Assembly: GCA_002355455.1 (NCBI GenBank)
Contig: AP017375.1
Location: 3,897,640-3,961,639, forward strand
Direction of reading: 5' to 3'
From: Stanieria sp. NIES-3757
GTDB taxonomy: Bacteria > Cyanobacteriota > Cyanobacteriia > Cyanobacteriales > Xenococcaceae
DNA: 64,000 nucleotides
The position numbers and the translations under genes were made by a program. The notes beneath the pieces were generated by a model. The model was not told the DNA's origin. It saw nothing but the letters and a program-made list of their open reading frames with translations, and ran no database searches. Positions 44,263 to 53,695 of this stretch are shown one piece after another; positions within the stretch are counted from its first letter, which is position 1; each line of letters starts with the position of its first letter.

Positions 44263-45351
44263 TTAGAGATTGCCTCGCCGTAACTGCTCGCGCTCAATAG
44301 CTTCAAATAAAGCCTTAAAGTTGCCTTCCCCAAATCCCTGAGAACCAGACCGTTGAATTATTTCAAAAAATAGGGTAGGGCGGTCTTCTACTGGTTGGGT
44401 AAAAGTCTGAAGCAAATAGCCATCGCTGTCTCGGTCGATTAGAATTCCCAACTCGGCTAGCTTTTCCATTGGTTCGTCGATTTTGCCTACTCTTGTTTCT
44501 ATGTTTTCGTAATAAGTTAGGGGTACGTCTAAAAATTCCACCCCTGAATCTCTAAGTTGAAAAACTGTTTTGATAATATTGTCAGTTGCGAAAGCTACGT
44601 GTTGAATCCCAGAGCCACCGTTATAATCCAAATATTCTTGGATCTGAGATTTCCCCTTGCCTGGGGCTGGCTCATTAATCGGTAATTTAATGCTGCCCTT
44701 TCCATTCTGCATCACCTTAGACATCAAGGCAGAGTATTTTGTGGCAATAGTTTGGTCGTCAAAATGAACTAACAATTCAAAACCCATTGTCTCGGCAAAA
44801 AATTGTACCCACTTTTCCATCGCACCCAATTCCACATTGCCAACCACATGATCGATCTTGGTTAACCCTGCACCCTTACTATTAGCTAGTTTTCTTGGCA
44901 CGAAACCAGGAGCAAATACTCCTTTGTAATTACTTCGTTCTACAAATTTAATTAGAACTTCACCATAAGCATGGATAGCTGCATAACGAAATACTCCCTG
45001 TTCATCTCGTTCTTCAGTCGGTGGAATAGCTCCCCTAGCACCCCGCTTAGTCGTCTCGCGGTAAGCACTAACAGCATCGGGAACTTCCAAACCAATTACA
45101 GCTATAGCATCACCATGAGCGATCGCACTTTGACAAATTTGATGCTCTCGACTTAACCCCGTACTCAATACCAAACGAATTTGACCCTGTTCCATTACAT
45201 AAGATGCCGTTTTGCGCTCTCCTGTTTCTAAACCTCGATAGGCAGTATTAATAAAGCCAAAACCTTGACTATAAAAATGTGCTGCTTGTTTGGCATTGCC
45301 TACATAAAATTCAAGATGATCAAAGGATTTGATCCGACAAATTTCGCTCAT
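44263..45351 (-). CDS. hppD: 4-hydroxyphenylpyruvate dioxygenase
   Basis: A 362-residue vicinal-oxygen-chelate enzyme converting 4-hydroxyphenylpyruvate to homogentisate. The iron facial triad is visible as His in DHVVGNVELG, His in GIQHVAFAT and Glu in LFFEIIQRSG. A strong GGGAGG precedes ATG 45351. In cyanobacteria HPPD often serves tocopherol synthesis; here hmgA follows directly, so homogentisate is also degraded. An Lrp/AsnC gene is divergent across a 196-base gap and probably regulates the operon. Confidence 0.96.
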   Translation of the reverse strand: MSEICRIKSFDHLEFYVGNAKQAAHFYSQGFGFINTAYRGLETGERKTASYVMEQGQIRLVLSTGLSREHQICQSAIAHGDAIAVIGLEVPDAVSAYRETTKRGARGAIPPTEERDEQGVFRYAAIHAYGEVLIKFVERSNYKGVFAPGFVPRKLANSKGAGLTKIDHVVGNVELGAMEKWVQFFAETMGFELLVHFDDQTIATKYSALMSKVMQNGKGSIKLPINEPAPGKGKSQIQEYLDYNGGSGIQHVAFATDNIIKTVFQLRDSGVEFLDVPLTYYENIETRVGKIDEPMEKLAELGILIDRDSDGYLLQTFTQPVEDRPTLFFEIIQRSGSQGFGEGNFKALFEAIEREQLRRGNL

Positions 45352-45547
45352 GGGAATTCCTCCCTTCTCACGGGATCGTCTGTGTTTAGACTGCTTTTGA
45401 TGATTAATGTATTGACGCAGATAAGTTAGAGAAGACTTTAACTTAGTTTGGATTATTAACTTAAAGAAGATAATTAGAATAAAAAAATAACTTTTATTCT
45501 TCTTTTAGTATAGATCGTTTCCTAAAAAACTTGATTCAAGCTTAAAA

Positions 45548-46075
45548 ATGAATTATTCTGAAAAGAAAATCTTATTAATAAGGAAACCAACCTTGAATCC
45601 CAAAGAACAACTCGAACAGTTGGATCAAATGGATCGGGAAATCTTACGTTTGTTGCAAGAAGATGGGCGCATGAGCAGTGCAGAATTAGCTCGTCGCGTT
45701 AATCTCTCAGCCCCTGGACTACAAAAAAGACTGAAAAAGCTCGAACAAAACGGGATCATCGACCGCTATGTTACTTTGGTCAATCGTGAAGCTTTGGGTT
45801 TGGACTTACTCTGTTTTGCTCAAGTTACTCTTACTCACCATCAACCAGAGTGTGTAAATAATTTCTGTACTCAAGTACAAGGATTGCCTGAAGTTTTAGA
45901 ATGTCATTATCTGGCAGGAGAATTTGATTATCTTTTAAAATTTGTAGTTGCTAACCACCAGCATTTAGAAAAGTTACTCCGCGAGAAAATCATTCCCATT
46001 GCAGGCGTAGATAAAATTAGAACGAGTATTGTTCTTAATGAGGTCAAAGCTTCAACTTCCTTACCATTGGATTAG
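45548..46075 (+). CDS. Lrp/AsnC-family transcriptional regulator
   Basis: 175 residues: N-terminal winged helix-turn-helix (LDQMDREILRLLQEDGRMSSAELARRVNLSAPGLQKRLKKLEQNGII, shown in parts) and a C-terminal RAM ligand-binding domain. Such regulators bind an amino acid and control its metabolism. Position divergent from hppD points to the tyrosine/threonine operon as target, with tyrosine or threonine as possible effector (inference). ATG 45548 is used; a later in-frame start is possible. Confidence 0.93.
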   Translation: MNYSEKKILLIRKPTLNPKEQLEQLDQMDREILRLLQEDGRMSSAELARRVNLSAPGLQKRLKKLEQNGIIDRYVTLVNREALGLDLLCFAQVTLTHHQPECVNNFCTQVQGLPEVLECHYLAGEFDYLLKFVVANHQHLEKLLREKIIPIAGVDKIRTSIVLNEVKASTSLPLD

Positions 46076-46109
46076 AAGAGGTAGAGTAAGTAAAAAGGCA
46101 GAAGGCAGA

Positions 46110-46136
46110 AGTAAAAAGTAAAAAGTAAAAAGTAAA
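46110..46136. repeat. AGTAAAA heptamer tandem
   Basis: Four AGTAAAA units after the Lrp/AsnC gene, the reverse complement of the tract at 19183-19208. Confidence 0.6.
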
Positions 46137-46215
46137 TAAATACTTCAGTCAAGTTTCGATTAAATTATTTTCGAGCTAGATTAGCATCTAGTTTTATTGG
46201 AATTAGATAAAGACA

Positions 46216-46818
46216 ATGAATTTGCATATTACAGATGCTCAAAGTCTAGCACTCATCGACCAAGAAATCTCCGATCATCAACTATCTCCTGCGGAATATG
46301 AAATTGTTCGTCAAATAATTTACAGTACTGCTGATTTTGATTATCTTCATTTGCTTCGTTGTTCTGAGAATGCTTTGTTTCACGGTGCAGCAGCTATAGC
46401 TGCTAGAACTCCTATTATTGTCGATGTACCGATGATTCAAGTTAGTCTTGTACCTTTACTACAACAAACTTTTTGTAATTCGGTTTATTGTTGTGCAACT
46501 GCCGTGACGCGACCCCCCACCAAACAAACTAAAGCAGCTTGGGGATTAGAAAACTTAGCGAAACAGCATCCCAATGCTATCTATGTCATTGGTCAAGACC
46601 AAACTGCCTTAACTACTTTAGTACAATTAATTGATAGTAAAACGATTCAACCAGCTTTGGCGATCGCAACTCCCCCTTTATTTTTCAACCAAGAACAGAA
46701 GCAATGGCTGGAAAATTGTGCAATTCCTTGTATTTATCTAGATAGTCGCAAAGGAGGAGCATTAATCGCAGCTAGCATTATTAAGAGTTTAGTAGCTCTT
46801 GCTTGGCAAGCTTATTAA
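46216..46818 (+). CDS. cobH: Precorrin-8X methylmutase (CobH/CbiC)
   Basis: 200 residues matching CobH/CbiC: TADFDY near residue 38, the catalytic His in ALFHGAAAI, CATAVTRPPTKQTKAAWG, and the glycine-rich end RKGGALIAAS. It moves a methyl group from C-11 to C-12 during cobalamin ring synthesis. No other cobalamin gene is beside it. Its stop overlaps the convergent membrane-protein gene by 4 bases. Confidence 0.92.
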   Translation: MNLHITDAQSLALIDQEISDHQLSPAEYEIVRQIIYSTADFDYLHLLRCSENALFHGAAAIAARTPIIVDVPMIQVSLVPLLQQTFCNSVYCCATAVTRPPTKQTKAAWGLENLAKQHPNAIYVIGQDQTALTTLVQLIDSKTIQPALAIATPPLFFNQEQKQWLENCAIPCIYLDSRKGGALIAASIIKSLVALAWQAY

Positions 46819-47519
46819 GACCAACCCCGTTTGGGTGTTCTTCTAATTTTATTGCTTTGGCGATTTTCTCCTGCTCGACTTCCTCCCAACTGACGGCTAA
46901 CTTCAGCAAAAACATCTCTTTGTAAATAAGGATATTCCCCAATCCACAAGTTCAAACTGGGAATGTAAGCATCAGTAAATTTGTCTATTTTGGCAAGATT
47001 GGGTTGACGAGAGAGAACTAATAACTCAGCTATTTGACCAGGCGCGATCGCTTTGTATAATCTTTGTAACGGAGCTTGCAGTTCGATTTCAAAACCAGTT
47101 TCATCTCCAATTACTAGATTAATTCTTCTTTCCCTAATTTCATTAATGACTAATTCCCCTCGTTGATTAACGGTTTCTTCCTCACCAATTAAGTCTTCAG
47201 TCAAGTAAATTTCTAAAATTCGACCCCGCCAAAAACCACTATAGGGAAAACGGCGGTATTGATTATTGCGCAGACTTGCCCAATAAACAGGACTCCAAAG
47301 CCAATATAAACCAGCTATTACTCCTAATAATAAAATTAGTGCTTGCGCTCCTTCTCCCAAAACTACGTCTAGGATCACAATCACTACCACAGCAACTACA
47401 GAAATAAGCAGTCGATTTAACAAGTCTCGCCACTTGCCCCAATAATAAGCATACTGAGGGCCAGTCGCAATCAACGGAATAATCTGCTCAAATTTTTCGC
47501 GAGTTAAGGAAACTAGCAT
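46815..47519 (-). CDS. Conserved membrane protein of unknown function
   Basis: 234 residues with two adjacent membrane spans (about 38-60 and 65-85; LLISVVAVVVIVILDVVLG, then LLLGVIAGLYWLW), a beta-rich soluble domain (LEIYLTEDLIGEEETVNQ) and a basic tail. I recognise it only as a cyanobacterial hypothetical. It starts 22 bases after the dapB stop on the same strand, so it is likely cotranscribed with dapB. Confidence 0.75.
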   Translation of the reverse strand: MLVSLTREKFEQIIPLIATGPQYAYYWGKWRDLLNRLLISVVAVVVIVILDVVLGEGAQALILLLGVIAGLYWLWSPVYWASLRNNQYRRFPYSGFWRGRILEIYLTEDLIGEEETVNQRGELVINEIRERRINLVIGDETGFEIELQAPLQRLYKAIAPGQIAELLVLSRQPNLAKIDKFTDAYIPSLNLWIGEYPYLQRDVFAEVSRQLGGSRAGENRQSNKIRRTPKRGWS

Positions 47520-47541
47520 AATGAATTCAAGATTGAGAATT

Positions 47542-48369
47542 CTAAAGGATTTTTTCTAAACCATAAACCAAAGAAGTTAATTGAGTTACCTTCCGAATCG
47601 ATAATAACACCCCAGCCATATAACAAGAGCGATCGCTTGTGTCGTGACGGAGAGTATAAATTTGTCCTGGTGCGCCAAAAATTACTTCTTGGTGAGCGAT
47701 TAACCCAGGTAAACGAACGCTATGGATGCGAATGTTTTCTTCTAATTTACTGCCTCTGGCTCCTGGGATGTGTTCTGTTTCTGCTACTACTTGAGGATTA
47801 AAGGTTTTACCCAATTCGGCTAACATCTGAGCAGTTTTAATTGCCGTACCACTAGGAGCATCAGCCTTTTGATTGTGATGTAATTCGATAATCTCGACAT
47901 GATCGAAATATTGAGCAGCTTGAAGTGCAGCTTGCTGAAGTAAAACCATGCCAATGGAAAAATTAGGAATAACTAAAGCTCCCGTACTAGCTTTATCGGC
48001 AAATTCAGCCAAATCCTTAATCTGTGCTTTGGTTAAACCAGTCGTACCCACGACAGGACGCACCCCATACGCGATCGCACTACGAGTATTATCATAAACA
48101 CAATCAGGATGAGTAAAGTCTACCATTACTCCTTGAATTTTTTCTTGAGTAGCTAAGACTAACACACTCTGTAAATCATTGAGGATTGGAACTTCTAGCG
48201 CACCGCAACCAACCACTTCTCCTACATCTTGACCCAAATAAGCAGGATTGTTATCTACCGCTCCCACTAACATCAAATCTTCTGCTTGGGCAACTGCTTT
48301 TATTACTTCTCGACCCATTTTACCCGCAGCACCATTTACTACCACTGGAATAAGAGATTGATTTGTCAT
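47542..48369 (-). CDS. dapB: 4-hydroxy-tetrahydrodipicolinate reductase
   Basis: A 275-residue NAD(P)H enzyme of lysine and peptidoglycan (diaminopimelate) synthesis. The dinucleotide loop is [13 protein letters not shown], the catalytic segment [15 protein letters not shown] carries the conserved His-His and Lys, and TTGLTKAQI is present. Length and start match the family. It lies 14 bases after a small lipoprotein gene on the same strand. Confidence 0.96.
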   Translation of the reverse strand: MTNQSLIPVVVNGAAGKMGREVIKAVAQAEDLMLVGAVDNNPAYLGQDVGEVVGCGALEVPILNDLQSVLVLATQEKIQGVMVDFTHPDCVYDNTRSAIAYGVRPVVGTTGLTKAQIKDLAEFADKASTGALVIPNFSIGMVLLQQAALQAAQYFDHVEIIELHHNQKADAPSGTAIKTAQMLAELGKTFNPQVVAETEHIPGARGSKLEENIRIHSVRLPGLIAHQEVIFGAPGQIYTLRHDTSDRSCYMAGVLLSIRKVTQLTSLVYGLEKIL

Positions 48370-48383
48370 AGCTCCAATTATGA

Positions 48384-48908
48384 TTAATTGTTAATTGGTT
48401 CAGCTTTTTCTACCGAACCGTTATTAATTCCCATTGTTAATCGTAAAGGAATTTGTTGAGGATAAGCCTTAACTACTTGTCGATAAACTGCATAATTAGT
48501 TGGGAGAGTAAACTGCTGTCCGTCTTGCTGATAGGTAATATAATATTTAACAGTGCGTAGAAGTTCTGCTCTTCCTGGCTTTTCGTAAGCTCGTTTTTGT
48601 CGTTCTTCAATTTGATCTAAGCTAGGTTTAGGCGGAATTCTCGGCCACCATAAACCTTTGTCATCAGCTTGTCCAAAAGCTTCTGCGGGTCTTTCACCAT
48701 TAATATTATTCAAAGAATTAGAAGCAAATTCTTCCCATCTACCCCGTTTATCTTCCATCGGGTCAGGAGTATAATTAACTCGCCACGTCAAAGTTGTTTT
48801 AGCAGTTGCTTGATATTGATCGATAGTTTGTGTACCACAACTTGTCAACCAAAATGTCAAACCAACACCCATTAAACTCAACAAAATATAACGACGATGT
48901 ATAGGCAT
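48384..48908 (-). CDS. Small lipoprotein of unknown function
   Basis: 174 residues. A basic N-terminus and hydrophobic core end in a lipobox LTSC (Cys24), predicting a lipid-anchored membrane protein. The mature part has [17 protein letters not shown] and a strand-rich end ([19 protein letters not shown]). No catalytic motif is recognised. It precedes dapB on the same strand. Confidence 0.78.
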   Translation of the reverse strand: MPIHRRYILLSLMGVGLTFWLTSCGTQTIDQYQATAKTTLTWRVNYTPDPMEDKRGRWEEFASNSLNNINGERPAEAFGQADDKGLWWPRIPPKPSLDQIEERQKRAYEKPGRAELLRTVKYYITYQQDGQQFTLPTNYAVYRQVVKAYPQQIPLRLTMGINNGSVEKAEPINN

Positions 48909-48999
48909 TTTTTCTCCTCAAAAAAATACTGGATTGAACCAATAAAATCACTTTATGGCAAAATAATTCAGAATTCATCATTCCTTATTCTTAATCCTC

Positions 49000-49602
49000 A
49001 TGAAATCTCCCGAAAAAAAACTAGTCGAAACCAAATCCAACCAATCCCCTGAAAAGATAGTTAATCAGACAAATTTATGGCAAAGAATGAAAGAAAATGC
49101 TGTTACTGTTGGTATCGCTTTGGTTTTAGCTTTTTTAATCCGTGCATTTATTGCTGAACCCCGCTACATTCCTTCCGATTCGATGGTGCCTACCCTACTT
49201 ACAGGCGATCGCTTGGTAGTAGAAAAAGTTTCTTATTATTCCCATTCCCCATTACAAGGAGATATTGTTGTTTTTACGCCACCGCCACAATTACAAATGC
49301 AAGGATATCAAGCTAATCAAGCTTTTATTAAAAGAGTAATTGCTACAGCAGGTCAAACTGTAGCAGTTAATAATGGGATTGTTTATGTGGATAATCAACC
49401 TTTAAAAGAAACTTATATTGCCGAACCACCGAAATATAACCTTGCACCAGTTTTAGTTCCCGATGGTTATTTATTTGTGATGGGAGATAATCGCAATAAT
49501 AGTAATGACTCTCATATTTGGGGTTTTTTACCTCAAGAAAATGTAATTGGTCATGCAGTGATGCGGTTTTTTCCTTTTAGTCGGATTGGTTTAATTCAGT
49601 AA
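49000..49602 (+). CDS. lepB: Signal peptidase I
   Basis: A 200-residue type I signal peptidase with one N-terminal membrane span (VGIALVLAFLIRAFIA) and the Ser-Lys dyad: Ser in IPSDSMVPTL and Lys in FIKRVIATAGQ. The box MGDNRNNSNDSHIWG is complete. It removes signal peptides of exported proteins at the outer face of the plasma or thylakoid membrane. It is divergent from the lipoprotein gene. A GGCGAT/ATCGCC stem (49657-49674) lies after its stop. Confidence 0.96.
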   Translation: MKSPEKKLVETKSNQSPEKIVNQTNLWQRMKENAVTVGIALVLAFLIRAFIAEPRYIPSDSMVPTLLTGDRLVVEKVSYYSHSPLQGDIVVFTPPPQLQMQGYQANQAFIKRVIATAGQTVAVNNGIVYVDNQPLKETYIAEPPKYNLAPVLVPDGYLFVMGDNRNNSNDSHIWGFLPQENVIGHAVMRFFPFSRIGLIQ

Positions 49603-49691
49603 CTTTTTATCAAAGCTGATTGTATAGTTTTTTAGATAAAAATAAGAAGTAGCAGGCGATATCTTGATCGCCCTTTAAATTAACAGATTAA

Positions 49692-50960
49692 TTATTCTTT
49701 AACCTCTTTTGCTTCGATCTTCTTAATTGAGTTGTTGTTTGATAAATTGTGGGCAATCTGTGCTGCATCTATACCCGTTGTTTGACGCAATTGTTCCATA
49801 AAAGCAGCTAACTTAATCGCGCTATTATCATCTTTGCCATTAACTACAGTAACGCTTTCAACCTCTACTTCGGGTACACCAGCAGCCATCATCTTCACTA
49901 GGGTTTCGAGTTTTTGGAAGAGGAAGATTTCTCTAGCATTGTCTCCTGCTGCTTGCCAAGACTCGGCAAGGCGTTTTGTACCTTCGGCTTGGGCTTTCCC
50001 ATCTTCAATAATACTGGCTGCATCTCCTTTAGCTTTTGCGATCGCCTGTTTGCATTGGGCTTCAGCAGGGGCGACTACATCAGCTTGTAACTGTTGTTGT
50101 ACTTGTTTGATTGTTTCGGTTTGTACGGCAAGTTCGGCTTCGGCTTTGGCAATTTGGGCGACTACTAGGGCTTCCGCTTCGGCAACTAAAGCTTCTCTTT
50201 TCGTAATAGCATCTCTAATTCTTTGTTCGGCTTCGGCTTTGGCAATTTCTAAATCTCTACCAATTTGTCTGAGAGAAGTAATTTTTTTATTTTCTGATGA
50301 TTTGATGGTAGATTCGGCTTTGGCAGTAGCTTCGGCAATACGGGCATCTCGTAATAATTCTGCTTGTTGTTTACGCCCGATAGAGTTGAGGTAACTAACA
50401 TCATCGGAAATGTTTTGAATTTGCAGGTTATCTAATATCAGCCCTAATTTTTCTAAATCATCTTCGGCTTCATCAAGAAGACTTTTGGCAAAAGCAATTT
50501 TATCTTCGTTGACTTGTTCGGGAGTAAGACTGGCTAAAACACCGCGCAAATTACCTTCTAGGGTTTCTTTGGCTAATTGTTCGATTTCTTTGCGACTTTT
50601 GCCGAGTAAACGTTCGATAGCATTATGAATAGTGGGTTCTTCACCCGCAATTTTGATATTGGCAACTCCTTCCACTTTGAGAGGAATTCCGCCTTTAGAA
50701 TAAGCATTAGCTACTTTAAGTTCAATAATCATATTAGTTAAATCCATGCGGAAAGCTTCTTCCAGCATTGGGATTCTAATACTACTACCTCCTTTAACCA
50801 AACGATATCCTACTTCTTTGCCTTCATTATTATGAGTTTTTGTGCCTGCAAAAATTAAAATTTCACTGGGCTGACAGATGTAATAAAGGTTGCGGATCAC
50901 AAACCAGCCGGCACCAGTACCTAAACCAAAAATTGCAAGTAAAAGAGTAATAATTTCCAT
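49692..50960 (-). CDS. Flotillin-like SPFH-domain protein (second paralogue)
   Basis: 422 residues: an N-terminal hydrophobic anchor (about 2-25), an SPFH/band-7 domain (about 30-200, VKGGSSIRIPMLEEAFRMDL ... ETLEGNLRGVLASLTPEQV, shown in parts) and an Ala/Glu/Lys-rich coiled coil (about 210-345) with a flotillin tail. Flotillins assemble membrane microdomains on the cytoplasmic face. It is clearly related to the 51616-52959 product (shared ETLEGNLRGV, IQNISDDVSYLNS), so the pair arose by duplication. DUF29 lies between them. Confidence 0.9.
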   Translation of the reverse strand: MEIITLLLAIFGLGTGAGWFVIRNLYYICQPSEILIFAGTKTHNNEGKEVGYRLVKGGSSIRIPMLEEAFRMDLTNMIIELKVANAYSKGGIPLKVEGVANIKIAGEEPTIHNAIERLLGKSRKEIEQLAKETLEGNLRGVLASLTPEQVNEDKIAFAKSLLDEAEDDLEKLGLILDNLQIQNISDDVSYLNSIGRKQQAELLRDARIAEATAKAESTIKSSENKKITSLRQIGRDLEIAKAEAEQRIRDAITKREALVAEAEALVVAQIAKAEAELAVQTETIKQVQQQLQADVVAPAEAQCKQAIAKAKGDAASIIEDGKAQAEGTKRLAESWQAAGDNAREIFLFQKLETLVKMMAAGVPEVEVESVTVVNGKDDNSAIKLAAFMEQLRQTTGIDAAQIAHNLSNNNSIKKIEAKEVKE

Positions 50961-51061
50961 ATTGTTTTAGTTCTTTGTCATTAGTCTTTAGTCATTTGTG
51001 ATTAGTTATTGTTTAAGCTCTTAAAATGCACTTTTCATAACTAATAATTGTTAGATTCTGG

Positions 51062-51565
51062 CTAATCAAAATTGTTGCCGAAAAAATTGTCATCGATTAG
51101 ATTTTCAAGATTGTAAATACGTTCTGACGGAAAGCGATCGCTTTTGATGCTACTTTTAGTTTTATTAATAGCTGCCTTACGGGCTTTTTGATAGAGATCG
51201 TCGAGACGATTGAAAAGATGATTTTTTAAATTTGTGGTTAATTTGTTGTTCAGTTGTAGTCTAAAACCTGTAATTTCTGATGCCCAGTCTCTTGGTGCGC
51301 GTTCCCAATCGGAGGAAACCTCCGAGGGGTCGCACCGCTGATTACGATTCCATTGTGATTCTTCGTGCCAATAATTAATCAGTAATAAATGCAGCAATAT
51401 TTGATAAGCTAAACTTTCTACCGCACTTTTTTCTCCTCTTACCAAGGCTTCTAATTCCTCAATTAAATTGTCAATGTCTAATCGATCAAAGGCGCGATCG
51501 CGTAGATGGTTGGCTTGTTCTTGTAACCACAAATCGTATTCTTTATCTATGTCGTAAGTCATCAC
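51062..51565 (-). CDS. DUF29 family protein with palindromic-element insertion
   Basis: A 167-residue DUF29 protein (YDLWLQEQANHLRDRAFDRLD, then NLIEELEAL and LLLINYWHEES...FRLQLNNKLTTNLKN), a family frequent in cyanobacteria with no known function. Residues about 76-93 (QRCDPSEVSSDWERAPRD) interrupt the usual ...N-x-x-HW-x-x-EI-x-x-FR-x-QL segment and are encoded by a 43-bp hairpin element. It sits between two flotillin genes on the same strand. Confidence 0.85.
   Translation of the reverse strand: MMTYDIDKEYDLWLQEQANHLRDRAFDRLDIDNLIEELEALVRGEKSAVESLAYQILLHLLLINYWHEESQWNRNQRCDPSEVSSDWERAPRDWASEITGFRLQLNNKLTTNLKNHLFNRLDDLYQKARKAAINKTKSSIKSDRFPSERIYNLENLIDDNFFGNNFD
51294..51336. repeat. 43-bp palindromic element inside the DUF29 gene
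   Basis: Outer arms GGTGCG (51294) and CGCACC (51331-51336), inner arms TCGGAGG/CCTCCGA around AAA. It encodes the in-frame extra residues of the DUF29 protein. Confidence 0.65.
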
Positions 51566-51615
51566 TATCTTCCCTTGTAAAGATTTCTGTCTTAGGGGTA
51601 ATTCATGAATTACCT

Positions 51616-52959
51616 CTACTTTGGCGGATTAAGTGTCCCGATGACATCAATACCAAGGGTTTTATTGACACTGTTGAGAAATTCAATCACGATTTCAGGA
51701 TAAACTTTAACTAAACTAGCGATCGCTTTTCCGTCTCCGTTATCAATTACTTTGACTTTTTCTAAGTTGAGTTTGCCTGGTATTTGTACGGCTGCTTGCA
51801 GAACGGTTTCGAGTTGTTGAATTAAGAATAATTCTTTGGCATCTTTACCAGTTGATTGCCATACTTGCGATAGCATTTCATTGACTAAAGCGTAAGCTTC
51901 GGCATTTTCTTTTAATTCGGCTGCATTACCTCTGGCGATTAATTCTTTGGCTTGTTTTTGTGCCTCAGCAGGTAAGACTTGTTCAGCTTCCAAGCGGAGA
52001 CGTTCTAATTGCGCCCTGACTGCTTGTAATTTTTGCTGCGCTTTAGCAGTAGCTTCTTGGGCTGCTGCAATAGTTCGTTCTTCTTCGGAACGGGCTTTTT
52101 GGTCTAATTCTGCTTTAATTTTCCGCAGTTCGTTTTCTTTATCTTGAACTACAATTCGATTTTGGGTTTTTGCTACGGATGCCTGTTCTTCACATTGGGC
52201 TTCGATTTGTTCGGCTTCACTAAGGGCATTCGATTCGGCAATTTCTGCTTCTTTGATCACTAAAGCAATTTGTCGGCGACCGAGAGAGTTGAGATAATCG
52301 ACATCATCGGAAATGTTTTGGATTTTTAAAGTATCTAGTTGCAAACCCAGTTTAACTAAATCTCGACTCACATCCGAGGCGATCCGTTCGGAAAATTGTA
52401 AACGGTTTTCATTGAGTTGTTCGGGAGTAAGGGTTGCTACTACTCCTCTCAGATTACCTTCTAAAGTTTCCCTGGCTACTCTAACAATTTCCGATCTATT
52501 TTGATCCAAAAATCTTTCAATGGCATTACCCACTACTTTGGGGTTACTAGAAATTTTAACATTCGCGATCGCTTGAATATTGAGGGGTGTTCCTCCTTTG
52601 GCATAAGCATTAGTAACCTTAACGGGTACAGGCATCGTCGTGACATCGATGCGTTTGATCGTTTCTAAAATCGGGATGCGAATACCTCTACCACCAGTTA
52701 ACACCCGATAACCAATTTCTTGTCCCTCACTGGTTTTTCTTTTTCTGCCCGAAAGTACTACCACTTCATTGGGTTTGCAAATACATAAGAAAGAATTGAG
52801 AAACCAAATTAAAATAATCGTGCCAAAAATACCCAAAGCTAAAGGCAAACTAGTATAGATTAGGCTATTTGCACCACTTTTTTGGACTTGAACTTGAGGT
52901 ACTTGAGAAACAATTACATCTTGTCTGGTTGTGGTTTGAAAATTATTTTGTAATTTCAT
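51616..52959 (-). CDS. Flotillin-like SPFH-domain protein (first paralogue)
   Basis: 447 residues: a short N-terminal extension, one membrane anchor (about 34-58, LPLALGIFGTIILIWFLNSF), an SPFH domain (about 65-240) and a coiled coil rich in Glu, Ala and Gln (about 245-350). It shares the flotillin core with the 49692-50960 product. It follows the NfeD-like gene on the same strand; NfeD/flotillin pairs are a conserved bacterial membrane-organisation module. Confidence 0.9.
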   Translation of the reverse strand: MKLQNNFQTTTRQDVIVSQVPQVQVQKSGANSLIYTSLPLALGIFGTIILIWFLNSFLCICKPNEVVVLSGRKRKTSEGQEIGYRVLTGGRGIRIPILETIKRIDVTTMPVPVKVTNAYAKGGTPLNIQAIANVKISSNPKVVGNAIERFLDQNRSEIVRVARETLEGNLRGVVATLTPEQLNENRLQFSERIASDVSRDLVKLGLQLDTLKIQNISDDVDYLNSLGRRQIALVIKEAEIAESNALSEAEQIEAQCEEQASVAKTQNRIVVQDKENELRKIKAELDQKARSEEERTIAAAQEATAKAQQKLQAVRAQLERLRLEAEQVLPAEAQKQAKELIARGNAAELKENAEAYALVNEMLSQVWQSTGKDAKELFLIQQLETVLQAAVQIPGKLNLEKVKVIDNGDGKAIASLVKVYPEIVIEFLNSVNKTLGIDVIGTLNPPK

Positions 52960-53044
52960 AATTAATATTAGATTAGAAATTAGAAATCAAAATTTAGAAT
53001 ATTGATTATTGTTTTTATTACCTATTAATTGCTCACTGATCACT

Positions 53045-53072
53045 GTACGGGCGAACGGCGAATCGCCCTTAC
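53045..53072. repeat. 28-bp palindromic repeat at the nfeD 3' end
   Basis: A 28-bp near-palindrome with ends GTACGGGCGA and TCGCCCTTAC. It overlaps the stop codon of the NfeD-like gene. Related 28-bp units lie at 55940-55967 and 59044-59071, both behind genes. Confidence 0.6.
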
Positions 53073-53416
53073 TCATCACTGTTAACTGAAATCGAGTCTT
53101 CTCCTACTACCCACACTTTGTTTTCTTTCATTTGAATAATAAAAACGCGCTCGCCTGGATTAAAATGCTTGGTTTCATCGGTTACTGCAAATAAATCCAC
53201 CATCGATCCTTTAAGATTAACTCGTACCTTTCCCCGACTGCCAGCATCAAAAGGAATTTCTACCGTGCCATAAAGACCTACTATATCTTCCGGTTTAATT
53301 AAACTATCTACAATTTGTCGTCGTCGCCAAAAGTAAATAAACCATACTATCAATGCGCCAACAAAAATACCAATAGTAATGGAAATGACGGCAACAACCA
53401 GGAGGAGATAATTCAT
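53069..53416 (-). CDS. NfeD-like membrane protein
   Basis: A 115-residue protein with one or two N-terminal membrane spans (LLLVVAVISITIGIFVGAL) and an OB-like soluble domain (IVGLYGTVEIPFDAGSRGKVRV). This is the short NfeD1b-type form without a protease domain. NfeD proteins work with flotillins in membrane microdomains; two flotillin genes follow on the same strand. The last codons overlap a palindromic repeat. Confidence 0.82.
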   Translation of the reverse strand: MNYLLLVVAVISITIGIFVGALIVWFIYFWRRRQIVDSLIKPEDIVGLYGTVEIPFDAGSRGKVRVNLKGSMVDLFAVTDETKHFNPGERVFIIQMKENKVWVVGEDSISVNSDE

Positions 53417-53695
53417 TGGCTTAGGATGCTTACCATGTTATTGATGAAACGTTTGACTTTAATTCAAACTTTGCTCAACTCCAAAATAACTTGTCACGAT
53501 CCTGCTGTGCATCTAAATTTAATAATTATTCAGCTACAAAACAGATCATAAAATTTTAGATTTTAGTCAATCAAAACCTATAAGCTCAGTTTCAGTTTTA
53601 AAACTAACAACAGTATATACTTCTAATTGGGTGACTTATTTTAGTCGCGCACGCCCTTAAATTAAATCGTATTTTAACAACTGATTAATTTAATT

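Noticed and set aside
53315-53551. 78-codon plus-strand frame across the nfeD start
   Set aside because: It is antisense to nfeD with no protein character.
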